A stretch of DNA of 64,000 bases from Leptospira_A sp046736045 (GCF_046736045.1 NZ_CP177134.1:2480001-2544000); one strand, 5' to 3'; counted from the stretch's first letter, positions 18,420 to 27,490 are shown. Numbers and translations: made by a program. Notes: generated by a model from the sequence alone, not told the origin.

Positions 18420-19201
18420 TTGAAGATTCGCGCACCATCGAAGTACCTTATGGCAAAATTCATTGTTTAACACTTGGTAAAGATGCATGGAAAGATACTT
18501 TTCCCGGAAACACTTTTCCCAAAGAAGATGAAGGCTGGCAGTCCGCTACCAATATTATCGTTTCTAAATATACCAAACTCACCAATGACAGGATTTTTTC
18601 CCTTCACCAAGTTCATAAACGCGAGATTGCATTGGTGGAATCGGGACGAATCTCCGATTGGATTGCAGATCCTACCCATTTTGATGCTGTGATGGAAGAC
18701 CATTTTCCCGAAGAGTCGGATAAGGCCGGTGATGGACTTATTACTTTAGAGCCAAATACCGGTTTGGTGATTCGGTCTGCCGATTGCGTTCCTGTTTTTT
18801 GTTATTCCAAAACAAAACCGATGATTGCAGCTTTGCATTCCGGTTGGAAAGGAGCCTTGCTTGGAATCTCTGAAAAATTGATTCATTGGTTAAAGTCGCA
18901 AGGATTCACGGAAGAAGAATTACAAGTGTTTGTCGGTCCATCCATTTCCAAAAAAAATTATATTGTTCAATGGGATGTTGCGAAACATTTTATGAGCATG
19001 CCGCCGGGTGTAGTGATAGAAGCTCCCGGGATGGGATATTTACTCGGAGTGAAAGAGGCGATTCTTGTGAGACTGAGAAAGGAATTTCATAATCTTGCTT
19101 TGGATCCGCAAAATAACGAAGTTTTCCTTTCTCCTAAATATTTTAGTCACAGATCCAAAGAAGAGGGACGTAATTTTAATGTTATATTTTGGGAATCTTG
19201 A
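18416..19201 (+). CDS. pgeF: PgeF/YfiH laccase-domain protein (peptidoglycan editing / purine nucleoside phosphorylase)
   Basis: A 261-residue DUF152 protein. The zinc ligands are visible: H64 and H67 in LHQVH, C124 in SADCVPVF, H141 in HSGWKG. The family keeps L-Ser out of UDP-MurNAc peptides in E. coli and shows purine nucleoside phosphorylase activity. The usual GPSIGPCCYEV segment reads GPSISKKNYIV here, lacking the cysteines, which are not zinc ligands. Start ATG 18416 overlaps the GT-C stop (ATGA). Its last 20 bases overlap the end of the convergent receiver gene. Confidence 0.85.
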   Translation: MIEDSRTIEVPYGKIHCLTLGKDAWKDTFPGNTFPKEDEGWQSATNIIVSKYTKLTNDRIFSLHQVHKREIALVESGRISDWIADPTHFDAVMEDHFPEESDKAGDGLITLEPNTGLVIRSADCVPVFCYSKTKPMIAALHSGWKGALLGISEKLIHWLKSQGFTEEELQVFVGPSISKKNYIVQWDVAKHFMSMPPGVVIEAPGMGYLLGVKEAILVRLRKEFHNLALDPQNNEVFLSPKYFSHRSKEEGRNFNVIFWES

Positions 19202-19592
19202 CCAAGGTTTCTTTTATTTTTTCTAAAATCTTTTCTCTTTTGATCGGCTTGATGATGTATTCCATAGCACCGTTTTCCAAAAGAGTTTTTACAACACTTG
19301 GCGTATTTTCTTCCGAGATGAACATGATGCGTGGTAAAATTCCCATATCTTTTATATCCCAGAACGCCGCATAACCATCAACTTCCGGTAAAAATATTTC
19401 AATCGTTACCAGATCGATTTGTTGTTTATGTTCCTTGTACAATTGTAAAAGTTCTTTGCCTGTTTCAGCTACCCCAATGATCTTGAAACCTTCCGATTCC
19501 AGGATTTGTTGCAATTGTTTGGATTGAAACTTTGAGTTTTCCGCGATAAGTATATTATACGGTCTACCCGTTGGAGCTATTCCTGCTTGCAT
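19182..19592 (-). CDS. Receiver-domain (CheY-like) protein lacking the phosphoacceptor Asp
   Basis: A 136-residue single receiver domain. It aligns well with CheY-type receivers: ILIAENS (18-20), IDLVTIEIFLPEVDGY, IMFISEEN and YIIKPIKRE. The phosphorylation-site Asp is Glu65, and the acidic pair is reduced to Glu18-Asn19. The switch Ser93 and Lys115-Pro are kept. A Glu in this place often mimics phosphorylation, so the protein may be permanently active or a pure scaffold. There is no output domain. It lies 21 bases after leuB on the same strand, probably at the end of the pgm-argD-leuB operon, and its end overlaps pgeF. Confidence 0.85.
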   Translation of the reverse strand: MQAGIAPTGRPYNILIAENSKFQSKQLQQILESEGFKIIGVAETGKELLQLYKEHKQQIDLVTIEIFLPEVDGYAAFWDIKDMGILPRIMFISEENTPSVVKTLLENGAMEYIIKPIKREKILEKIKETLVKIPKI

Positions 19593-19613
19593 ATGTCCCT
19601 CTGTCCTAATTCT

Positions 19614-20690
19614 TTAGATGGCGTTTTGGATTTCTTTCCCAATTTCTTTCGTTCCCAGAATTTTTGCACCTTGTTCTGCAATATCTCCGGTTCTGAGTCC
19701 CTTTTTCAAAACAGTTCGGATCGCATTCTCGATTTTTACCGCTTCTTCTTCCAGGCCGAACGAATAACGTAATAACAAAGCTCCCGAAAGGATTTGTGCA
19801 ATCGGGTTTGCGATCCCTTTTCCTGCGATGTCCGGAGCTGACCCACCGGAAGGCTCATACAGTCCGAATCCGGATTCGGAGATGGAAGCGGAAGGCAGCA
19901 TTCCTATGGAGCCGGTGATGATGGAGGCTTCGTCTGATAATATATCACCAAACATATTTTCACAAAGCATTACATCGAATTGTTTCGGTTTGACGATGAG
20001 CTGCATTGCTGCGTTGTCCACATAGAGATGGTCAAGGGAACAATCGGAAAATTCTCTTTTGTGCAAATCAATCACTACTTCCCTCCAAAGAACGGAAGTA
20101 GTCAGAACATTCGCTTTATCAATGCTTGTTACTTTTTTATTTCGTTTGCGGGCAGCTTCGAATGCTTTCCGTGCAATTCGTTCGATTTCTCTTCTGGAAT
20201 ACTTCATAGTATCATAAGCAAATTCTTCAGGCCCGGAACCTTCTCTTCCTTTCGGTTTTCCGAAATAAATTCCGGAGGTAAGTTCCCTTAAGATCAAAAT
20301 ATCCAATCCGTCGCCGATGATATCTGCGCGAAGAGGGGATGCATTTTTTAATTCGGAATAAATGATAGCTGGGCGGAGGTTTGCAAATAAATCGAAATGT
20401 TTACGTAATGGAAGTAAGGCGCCTCTTTCCGGTTGTCTGTCAGGTGGTAGGCTTTCCCATTTCGGTCCGCCAACAGAGCCGAAAAATATGGCAGCTGACT
20501 CTTCACATAGTTTTAAAGTTTCCGGAGGTAGCGGAGATCCTGTTGCATCAATGGCTGCTCCACCAACTAATGCCGGTTCAAAGGAGAAATCATCTTTTTT
20601 GGAACCAAGTGCTTTATTAACAACTTCCAAAGCCACTTCCATAACTTCGGGACCGATTCCATCACCTGCGAGTACTGCTATCTTTTTCAT
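19614..20690 (-). CDS. leuB: 3-isopropylmalate dehydrogenase (leucine synthesis)
   Basis: A 358-residue LeuB that oxidatively decarboxylates 3-isopropylmalate with NAD. Motifs: IAVLAGDGIGPEVM, GPKWESLPPDRQPERG, LFANLRPA, ILRELTSGIYFGKPKGREG (substrate-binding loop), the YDTMKYSRREIERIAR tyrosine, VDNAAMQLI, and NMFGDILSDEAS with the metal-binding Asp, followed by LYEPSGGSAPDIAGKGIANP for NAD. Full length. It starts two bases after the argD stop. Confidence 0.96.
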   Translation of the reverse strand: MKKIAVLAGDGIGPEVMEVALEVVNKALGSKKDDFSFEPALVGGAAIDATGSPLPPETLKLCEESAAIFFGSVGGPKWESLPPDRQPERGALLPLRKHFDLFANLRPAIIYSELKNASPLRADIIGDGLDILILRELTSGIYFGKPKGREGSGPEEFAYDTMKYSRREIERIARKAFEAARKRNKKVTSIDKANVLTTSVLWREVVIDLHKREFSDCSLDHLYVDNAAMQLIVKPKQFDVMLCENMFGDILSDEASIITGSIGMLPSASISESGFGLYEPSGGSAPDIAGKGIANPIAQILSGALLLRYSFGLEEEAVKIENAIRTVLKKGLRTGDIAEQGAKILGTKEIGKEIQNAI

Positions 20691-20692
20691 TT

Positions 20693-21901
20693 TTATCCTT
20701 TTAATACTGATTCTAAAATATCCAAACCTTCTGAGGCTTTTTCCGTGGAGATAGTGAGAGGAGGCATGATTCTGATCACATTGCCTGCCGTACTATTTAC
20801 AACAAGACCTCGTTTCAAACACTCTTCTACGATTGGTCTTGAGGGTTGAGTCAGTTCCAAGCCGATATGAAGTCCTCTTCCTCTGACTTCTTTGATCAGA
20901 GAGGAATTTGCTTTTATATTTTCCAATCGTTGGAGCATGTTTACGGAAAGAGTTTCCACATGGTCCAGTATATTTCTGGAAAGTATGAGTTTGAAAGTTT
21001 CATAAGCAACTGCACAGGCAAGGTGGTTTCCGCCGAACGTAGTTCCGTGCATCCCTTTGCCAAGAAGAGGTGCGTATTCGTCGGATACGATCATCGCTCC
21101 GATCGGAAATCCGGACCCCAATGCTTTTGCTAAAGTGAACGCATCGGGAGCAAAGCCATAATGTTCAAAACAAAACATTTTTCCAGTTCTTCCCATTCCT
21201 GTTTGAATTTCATCGAATACGAGTAGCGAGTTCGTTTCTTCCGTCAATTTTCGTGCGAGGTTCACAAAACCCTGGCTAAGCGGAATGATTCCACCTTCAC
21301 CTATGATGAGTTCCATGATGAGCCCTGCGATATTTTCTCCGTATTTATCAAAAGCGGAGATCAGTGATTGTTGGTCGTTCGGAGTGATGAAATGAACATC
21401 TGCTGCCAGTTCCCCGAATCCTTCTCTGATGGAAGAATTTCCGGTCATCGTCATTGATGAAAAAGTTCTTCCGTGAAAACTGGAATGAAGTGCCAATACC
21501 ACAGGTTTTTCCAGATTTTTATTAATCCCGTGTCTTCTGATCAATTTGAATGCAGCTTCATTTGCTTCCGTTCCCGAGTTGCACAGAAATACTTTTCCCG
21601 GAAAACTATTTTCAATAATCACCTGAGCGAGTTTTGCCTGTTCTTCCGAATAATATAGATTAGATGAGTGGAAAATTCGATCGGATTGTTCTCTCAATGC
21701 CTCTATGATATCCGCTTCTCCGTGTCCGAGGTTGGTAACTGAGATCCCCGACTGAAAATCGATATATTCCTTATTGTCCTGATCGAACAATAATTCTCCT
21801 ACTCCGTATTTGAAGGCAACAGGGTATTTGTTGTAAGTATTCAGTAGATATTTGTCTGTGAGTTCTTTGGTTTCTTGAAATTTGTTTTTTGTTTCGTTCA
21901 T
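20693..21901 (-). CDS. argD: Acetylornithine/succinyl-diaminopimelate-type class III aminotransferase
   Basis: A 402-residue fold-type I PLP enzyme. Motifs: LFDQDNKEYIDFQSGISVTNLGHG, FLCNSGTEANEAAFKLIR, SSFHGRTFSSMTMTGN, LLVFDEIQTGMGRTGKMFCFEHYG and the PLP-lysine block TLAKALGSGFPIGAM. This matches ArgD of arginine synthesis; related ornithine or 4-aminobutyrate transaminases are less likely. The ATG at 21901 overlaps the upstream mutase stop (ATGA) and the frame upstream of it lies inside that gene, so the longer frame is rejected. Confidence 0.88.
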   Translation of the reverse strand: MNETKNKFQETKELTDKYLLNTYNKYPVAFKYGVGELLFDQDNKEYIDFQSGISVTNLGHGEADIIEALREQSDRIFHSSNLYYSEEQAKLAQVIIENSFPGKVFLCNSGTEANEAAFKLIRRHGINKNLEKPVVLALHSSFHGRTFSSMTMTGNSSIREGFGELAADVHFITPNDQQSLISAFDKYGENIAGLIMELIIGEGGIIPLSQGFVNLARKLTEETNSLLVFDEIQTGMGRTGKMFCFEHYGFAPDAFTLAKALGSGFPIGAMIVSDEYAPLLGKGMHGTTFGGNHLACAVAYETFKLILSRNILDHVETLSVNMLQRLENIKANSSLIKEVRGRGLHIGLELTQPSRPIVEECLKRGLVVNSTAGNVIRIMPPLTISTEKASEGLDILESVLKG

Positions 21902-23661
21902 TTGGTTAATCCTGCCAATTTTAAAAATTCTTTTTCTGCGATGCTGATTTCCTTTCCTAAATTTTCCCATAAAGGGACAATTTGTTCGCTCGTTTTGGGA
22001 GAGGAAAGGGAGCGAAAGGACGAATATACTTTTACTTTCGGTTCCGTGCCCGAAGGGCGGATCGTAAGTTTGGCATTCCCTGAAAGTTCAAGTTGGATTA
22101 CGTTTGATTTTGGCATTCCTTTGAAAATGCTGAGTTTGGCTTTGCCTGCTACGGTTTGTTTTCCATAATCCATAACGGATATGACGTCTCTTTCTCCGAT
22201 CTTTAATCCGAGTAAGTCGGTTTTTCGTAAGGATTCGATGGATTCTTTGATCTTTGTTTGGCCGCTGCTTCCTTCCAGAGTCAAAGAATACAGACTTTCC
22301 CGATAAAGTCCGTATTTCAGATAGATCTCATTCAAGTATGCCAGCAGGTCTTTTTTCTCCGCTAAAATTTCTACGAATAAAAGCGCACTGGATAAGGAAT
22401 CCTTGTCTCTTACGAAAGGAACTGGAAGATAACCGTAGGACTCTTCTCCACCAAACAAAAATTTGTCGGATTTTTTTTTGTCCAAAGTTTTCATCTCTTC
22501 CGCTATGTATTTGAATCCCGTAAGAACATTTGCCATTTTGATTTTGTTCTTTTTGGCAATGGATTCCTGCAAATCGGTAGTTACAATTGTTTTGATTAGA
22601 TGATGGATTGTTTTCGATTTTTTGGAAGATACTTTTTCGCATAAGTATGCAGCCATGATGGAACCGATTTGATTTCCATTCAGGTATTCGTATTCACCGT
22701 CTTTTTTTCTGATCCCGACTCCCAATCTGTCCGCGTCCGGATCCGTTGCGATAAAGATTGCCGCCTTTTTAATCTTGGCGTGTTTTTCACATAAGGCGAG
22801 AGCTTCCTTTTCTTCCGGGTTGGGATATTTGACTGTGGGGAATTCACCGTCCGGTTTTTTCTGTTCGGGAACTAAAAACACGGATTTGTATCCGAAGTAG
22901 TTCAATGTGGCTTTCATCGACTCTCCCCCGGTTCCATGTAACGGGGAATATACGATTTTCAAATTCTTTCTGTCGGCAGGTTTTGCTTTCGATTGAAGAT
23001 TCGCTTTTTTTAATTCTTTCAGATAGGACGCAAAACAATCTTTACCGACAGTAGTTACGTATTGTTTGTACAGTTTTGATTTCGGATCCACAAATTGGAT
23101 TTGATTCCAATCGTTAATTGATCCTATATTTCCGATGATCTCCGCATCATCGGGAGGTACAATCTGTCCGCCGTCGGCAAGATAAGCTTTGAACCCGTTA
23201 TAAGCCGGAGGGTTATGAGACGCGGTGATGACGATTCCTCCGCTCGCTTTATAATAACGAACCGCATAAGACAGAAGAGGAGTCGGTGTGACTACTGGAA
23301 AAACTTTTACGCTGACACCTAAGCTTGCGGCAATCCCTGCGGATACTTCTGCAAACTCTTTGGACATCCTTCTGGAATCGTAGGCAATGACGATGGATGC
23401 TTTTTTATTTGTTTTTACCAGATGACGCACAAATCCGAGAGCAGCGCGGCCAACGGTATAAACATTCATAAGGCCCACACCGTTTCCAATTTTGCCGCGC
23501 ATCCCTCCCGTACCGAATTCGAGGGGAATGGAAAATGCATCTGTAAGAGGGGTGGACATACCTCTTTCGAATTCAGACAAAGCTGTTTTTGCTTCGTTTA
23601 TGATTTCGGAAGAAAAAGGAGATTTCGTCCAAGCGAGGATGTAGTCTTCTGGTTTCAACAT
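21898..23661 (-). CDS. Phosphoglucomutase/phosphomannomutase (PgcA-type)
   Basis: A 587-residue alpha-D-phosphohexomutase with four domains. It has the active-site serine loop TASHNPPAYNGFKAY, the metal-binding FIATDPDADRLG, the sugar-specificity loop FLFGGEESYGYL and a phosphate-binding RPSGTEPKVKVY. Length and order fit the PgcA/PGM2 group that interconverts glucose-1-P and glucose-6-P (or mannose equivalents). It starts the operon mutase-argD-leuB-receiver. Its 5' end faces the divergent aminotransferase gene at 23708. Confidence 0.9.
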   Translation of the reverse strand: MLKPEDYILAWTKSPFSSEIINEAKTALSEFERGMSTPLTDAFSIPLEFGTGGMRGKIGNGVGLMNVYTVGRAALGFVRHLVKTNKKASIVIAYDSRRMSKEFAEVSAGIAASLGVSVKVFPVVTPTPLLSYAVRYYKASGGIVITASHNPPAYNGFKAYLADGGQIVPPDDAEIIGNIGSINDWNQIQFVDPKSKLYKQYVTTVGKDCFASYLKELKKANLQSKAKPADRKNLKIVYSPLHGTGGESMKATLNYFGYKSVFLVPEQKKPDGEFPTVKYPNPEEKEALALCEKHAKIKKAAIFIATDPDADRLGVGIRKKDGEYEYLNGNQIGSIMAAYLCEKVSSKKSKTIHHLIKTIVTTDLQESIAKKNKIKMANVLTGFKYIAEEMKTLDKKKSDKFLFGGEESYGYLPVPFVRDKDSLSSALLFVEILAEKKDLLAYLNEIYLKYGLYRESLYSLTLEGSSGQTKIKESIESLRKTDLLGLKIGERDVISVMDYGKQTVAGKAKLSIFKGMPKSNVIQLELSGNAKLTIRPSGTEPKVKVYSSFRSLSSPKTSEQIVPLWENLGKEISIAEKEFLKLAGLTK

Positions 23662-23707
23662 AGTTTACATACTATCCTTTTGAAACTGGAAAAGCTGGAA
23701 ATCAAAA

Positions 23708-24796
23708 TTGGAACCTAGAGAATTTTTCATAGAAGAAAGGTTGGAATCTTACCGGACGAATTGTTTTTGCAATCTGGGAGAAAGTGGATTTCACCCAATG
23801 GATTTGGGGCAGGCGATCGCTTATGCAGGGCTTGGGACGGATGAATTATTCTCCATTCCCTTGAATGACTCTCCCAACCGGGGGAGATCGGATCTCCGGC
23901 AAGAAATTGCCAAACTTTATCCGGGGGTTTCTCCCGAAGAAGTGCTTGTTACGACTGGTACAAGTGAGGCGCTGTATTTATTATTTCATTTATGCATTCA
24001 TCCGGGTGCGAAAGTCGCCCTCTATTGGCCTGCCTTTCAGGCATTGTATGAGATTCCTAAAATGCTTGGAGCCGAGATCATCAAGGTTCCGGTGAACCAA
24101 ACCTTGCAGATTTCCGATTGGGAATCCGTCGAAGCCGATTTTTATATTTTGAATCAACCTCATAACCCAACAGGCGCTTGTTTTTCTCCGGACGATTGGT
24201 CGGATTTAAAGACTGTATTGAAATCAAAAAATAAACCTGTGTTATTTGACGAACATTACCGGTTCCTTGATCTGAATTCTCCTTTGGGAGAAACGGGTGT
24301 TTCTCCCGGGGATCGGTTTTTTGGAACCGGATCATTTACCAAATGTTTCGGTGTGACCGGTCTTCGGGTCGGCTGGCTTGTGGCAAATAGGGAAATTATA
24401 GAAAGAGCGCGTTCGTTCAAAGATTATCTGACTCATACGGTATCTCCCGTTTCCGAACGGATCGCTTTGGGACTTTTGCAAAATAGAAATTTGTTTTTGC
24501 CTGCAATCCGATCCGAGCTAAAGGAAAATCTTGAGTTTTGGAACTCTCATTTGTCCCGACTTACTGATATTGTTTCTTTCGGGCAAGTGGGCGGCGGTCT
24601 TGTGGGTTGGGCGAAATTAAAACCGGGGATCTCTTCCGAAACATATTGCGATTCGCTATTTCGCAAAACAGGTGTTTTTGTGCTTCCGGGAATCAATTTT
24701 GAAGAAGAGGGTCATTTGCGAATCGGATTTGGAGAAAAGTCTTCTGTCTTTCAGGAAGGGGTTTTACGTTGGGTGCGAAATACTCCCGTTCTATGA
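23708..24796 (+). CDS. PLP-dependent class I/II aminotransferase
   Basis: A 362-residue fold-type I aminotransferase. Visible: NLGESGFHPMDL at the N-terminus, VTTGTSEALYLLFHL, LNQPHNPTGACF (cofactor Asn), VLFDEHYRFL, the PLP-lysine block GSFTKCFGVTGLRVGW, and a C-terminal Arg in LRIGFG. Histidinol-phosphate or aspartate/aromatic transaminases are relatives; the substrate cannot be told. It begins with TTG at 23708, judged from conserved N-terminal sequence; ATG at 23798 would remove it. It overlaps the next gene by four bases (ATGA). Confidence 0.83.
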   Translation: MEPREFFIEERLESYRTNCFCNLGESGFHPMDLGQAIAYAGLGTDELFSIPLNDSPNRGRSDLRQEIAKLYPGVSPEEVLVTTGTSEALYLLFHLCIHPGAKVALYWPAFQALYEIPKMLGAEIIKVPVNQTLQISDWESVEADFYILNQPHNPTGACFSPDDWSDLKTVLKSKNKPVLFDEHYRFLDLNSPLGETGVSPGDRFFGTGSFTKCFGVTGLRVGWLVANREIIERARSFKDYLTHTVSPVSERIALGLLQNRNLFLPAIRSELKENLEFWNSHLSRLTDIVSFGQVGGGLVGWAKLKPGISSETYCDSLFRKTGVFVLPGINFEEEGHLRIGFGEKSSVFQEGVLRWVRNTPVL

Positions 24797-25554
24797 TACG
24801 TTCCTGTTTCGAAATCATTTCAGGGATCGGGCCGGTTCTGCAATCCAGACTTTGGGAAAATGGGATTTTGGATTGGAATGATTTGGCTCTTTTAAGTGAA
24901 AAAACCTGGGAAAACATTCAGTTTTTACCATCTCTTACTTTTTTAAAGGAAGAGGTTTTATTATTAAATTCCAAATGGGAAAATAAAGACTTTTTATATT
25001 TCGTCTCCAAACTTCCCAATAAGGAACTTTGGAGATTATGGGAGGAGTTCCCGCATAAATTTTGTTATCTGGACATTGAAACCACAGGAATTGATGAATC
25101 TTCCTATGTTACCGTTGCCAGTTTTTATTTGAATTCCAAAATGTTTACATTCGAAAGAGGAAAAAATCTTGAATTTATGTTAGATGATATTTCTTCCGAT
25201 TTGATTCTGGTTACCTACAACGGGAAAAGATTCGATGTTCCTTTTTTGGAACGTGAGTTCAGTCAAAAAATTTCCAATGTGCATTTGGATTTGATGAATG
25301 TATTGCATGATATGGGAATCAAAGGGGGACTTAAAAAATCCGAGATCCAACTGGGTTTGATTCGCCCGGAAGAGATTCAATCTCTGGATGGAAAGATGGC
25401 GCCTATTCTTTGGAGGGATTATATGGAATATGACGACCGGGAAAAACTGGAACTTCTCATTGCTTATAATCAGGAAGATACAAAAAATCTGGAGATTATT
25501 TTGCGGGAGGTAGTGTCCCGCAAAAAACAGAACTTTGGTAGGTTGTACGTCTAA
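24793..25554 (+). CDS. YprB-like RNase-H-fold exonuclease with N-terminal helix-hairpin-helix-like segment
   Basis: A 253-residue protein. From about residue 95 it has a DnaQ-like/YprB nuclease domain: CYLDIETTG (Exo I, D and E), VTYNGKRFDVPFLEREF (Exo II, Asn/Asp), and YNQEDTKNLEII (Exo III, Asp) consistent with a DEDD metal site. The N-terminus (FEIISGIGPVLQSRLWENGI) looks like a helix-hairpin-helix that could bind nucleic acid. Substrate (DNA or RNA) unknown. I chose ATG 24793, which overlaps the preceding stop as ATGA; a TTG at 24769 is possible but unlikely. Confidence 0.75.
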   Translation: MIRSCFEIISGIGPVLQSRLWENGILDWNDLALLSEKTWENIQFLPSLTFLKEEVLLLNSKWENKDFLYFVSKLPNKELWRLWEEFPHKFCYLDIETTGIDESSYVTVASFYLNSKMFTFERGKNLEFMLDDISSDLILVTYNGKRFDVPFLEREFSQKISNVHLDLMNVLHDMGIKGGLKKSEIQLGLIRPEEIQSLDGKMAPILWRDYMEYDDREKLELLIAYNQEDTKNLEIILREVVSRKKQNFGRLYV

Positions 25555-25594
25555 CTTAAGTTGATTCGATCAATGGAACTTTTGAAAAAGAGTT

Positions 25595-26026
25595 TTAATG
25601 GGTTCCATACATATACTCGCGAAGTATATGCATTTCCTTTTCCGTTTTACTCAATTTTACTTTGACTGCATCTCCGATAGAGATGAGTCCGATAATCAGA
25701 TCGTCTTCCATAACCGGCATATGGCGGAATCTTTTGGAAATCATCGTATTCAATACATCGTCCACTTCGTCACTGGGACTAGCAACTGTAAGTTGAGTGG
25801 TCATCACATCTTTCAATTTGATTTTTGGCAGAGTCTCGTATTTTTCCGCCACAATTCGCATCAAATCCCTTTCCGTGAAAATCCCCGCCAACTTTCCCTG
25901 GAAAGTCACCATAATGGAGCCTACTTTAGAGGCAGCCATCAACTTTGCGGCTTCCAAAACGTTATGATCTTCTTCAATGGAGAGTAAAGAGGTTTGTTTT
26001 TCTTTCAGAATTTCTCTTACAGACAT
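25595..26026 (-). CDS. Two-CBS-domain protein
   Basis: A 143-residue protein made of two CBS repeats: LSIEEDHNVLEAAKLMAASKVGSIMV ... GIFTERDLMRIVAE and MTTQLTVASPSDEVDDVLNTM ... RFRHMPVMEDDLIIGLISIGD. A Bateman pair of this sort binds adenine nucleotides (AMP, ATP, SAM) and regulates partners. There is no catalytic domain, so the partner is elsewhere. It is transcribed away from the desaturase gene across a 216-base intergenic region. Confidence 0.88.
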   Translation of the reverse strand: MSVREILKEKQTSLLSIEEDHNVLEAAKLMAASKVGSIMVTFQGKLAGIFTERDLMRIVAEKYETLPKIKLKDVMTTQLTVASPSDEVDDVLNTMISKRFRHMPVMEDDLIIGLISIGDAVKVKLSKTEKEMHILREYMYGTH

Positions 26027-26133
26027 GGCTTCGTCAGGTTTCTAACGAAATTCTCAAGGAGGCAAGACCTTTTTTCTAGGGAAATCCCATCTTATTTCGT
26101 ACTGATGGCGAAAAGATGACAATTGGACGAAAA

Positions 26134-26188
26134 GGCAAATCCGGCCAAGGTTAAGGTTCCTTGACAGCTGGGACGCAATCTATAGTTT
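26134..26188 (+). promoter_or_regulatory. Hairpin region upstream of desaturase: promoter, with partial GEMM-like core
   Basis: In the 216-base gap between the CBS and desaturase genes, GGCAAA (26134-26139) and GACGCAA (26172-26178) flank a stem CCGGC-CAAGG / CCTTG-ACA-GCTGG. GGCAAA-CC...GGGACGCAA is the hallmark of the c-di-GMP-I (GEMM) riboswitch, but the second stem-loop and the GNRA loop are not evident. TTGACA (26161-26166) with TAGTTT 16 bases later (26183-26188) is a competing reading as a plain promoter. Listed as a candidate only. Confidence 0.3.
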
Positions 26189-26242
26189 CAAACAAAAATA
26201 TTTAGCGGTGTTCATTATGATTCGAACATCTGAGGACTTTGC

Positions 26243-27340
26243 ATGATTCCTATTTTGGAAAAACCCGAATCTCGTTTGGAAACAGAAATAAAAGAGAGGA
26301 GGGAACCGGTCAATTTAACCGGACCCGTGAAATCGATCCGACCGGAACTCTATCGCCCCAATTCGAAAAAAGCGATGTTTTCCGCGATAGTAGGGATTGT
26401 TTTTCATTCATTCAGTTTGGGATTACTTTATTTTCTCATAAAAAATGATTATACATATCTTTTGCCGTTGGGCTGGCTCCTTGCCGGAACCTCAGTGACT
26501 TCTCTTTTTGTTTTGGGTCATGACTGTGCTCATGCTTCTTTTTTAAAGAACAACCGGATCAATGATGTTTTAGGTCATTTTTTCTTCTTATTTTCCTTTT
26601 ATCCGTATTACGGATGGAAATTTTCACATAACGCACATCATGCGCACACGAACAATCTGGATTCGAACAATCATGATGTATATTATGACAATGCATGGCT
26701 GCCATTTACAGTGAGCCAGTATCTGCTCCTTCGGAAAAAGAAACCGGTTCGTGCGGCGATTTACAGATGGACCAGATACTTACCCCCACTCGGTTCCCTT
26801 TTGCATAATATAATCAATCATGCATATCCAAGTAAATACATCGAAACACATAGAAAAAAACTCTATTTGTCTTATGTTGTGTTGGGTTTGGGAGTTGTTT
26901 GTCTGTTTTTGGCCGCTTATCTTTTTACCGGCAAACTCAGTTCCATCTTTCATTTTTTCATAGCACCTGGGATCGTATTTCAGTTTTGGATGAGCTATTA
27001 TACTTATCTGCATCATACGTCGGATGAGATTTATTTTTACAAACAGGAAGATTGGAATCCTTATAAGGGCCAAATCCATTCTACTTATAATTTTTTAAAC
27101 CCGAAGATCATTTCTTTTTTGCACTTTCATATTGATATTCATACCCCTCATCATCTTTCTACGGCGATTCCCTGTTATCATTTGAAGGAAGCCTATCGTG
27201 AGCTGAAAAAATCGGAATATGCAAATGACGTTAAGGAAGGAAAATTCAGTCTTTCTTATATCTACAGACAGTGGAAACAATGCCATGTTTGGGATGAAAA
27301 AGAAAATAAGTATAAAAGCTTTCGGGAAGTGCATACTTGA
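26243..27340 (+). CDS. Membrane fatty-acid desaturase (delta-12-like)
   Basis: A 365-residue di-iron membrane desaturase. Three histidine boxes are present: HDCAHASF (I), HNAHHAHTN (II) and HIDIHTPHHLS (III), with four or so transmembrane segments between them (FSAIVGIVFHSFSLGLLYF, LLPLGWLLAGTSVTSLFV, and LSYVVLGLGVVCLFLAAYLF). The boxes resemble the FAD2/DesA-type enzymes that introduce double bonds in acyl lipids. ATG 26243. A second such gene occurs at 51637-52653. Likely substrate: phospholipid acyl chains; regiospecificity cannot be seen. Confidence 0.87.
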   Translation: MIPILEKPESRLETEIKERREPVNLTGPVKSIRPELYRPNSKKAMFSAIVGIVFHSFSLGLLYFLIKNDYTYLLPLGWLLAGTSVTSLFVLGHDCAHASFLKNNRINDVLGHFFFLFSFYPYYGWKFSHNAHHAHTNNLDSNNHDVYYDNAWLPFTVSQYLLLRKKKPVRAAIYRWTRYLPPLGSLLHNIINHAYPSKYIETHRKKLYLSYVVLGLGVVCLFLAAYLFTGKLSSIFHFFIAPGIVFQFWMSYYTYLHHTSDEIYFYKQEDWNPYKGQIHSTYNFLNPKIISFLHFHIDIHTPHHLSTAIPCYHLKEAYRELKKSEYANDVKEGKFSLSYIYRQWKQCHVWDEKENKYKSFREVHT

Positions 27341-27490
27341 TTCCTGCTTTTTCTAAAGTGTGAATCATCGGATTTGCAATAAACAGCAGTAAAGCGGACA
27401 CCATCGGTAGTATTTTTTCCTTGGTTCGGGAAGACCCGCCAAACAGAAAAAAATGCCGATGGAAAATAGAGAAAAAATCGGGTAGGATTT

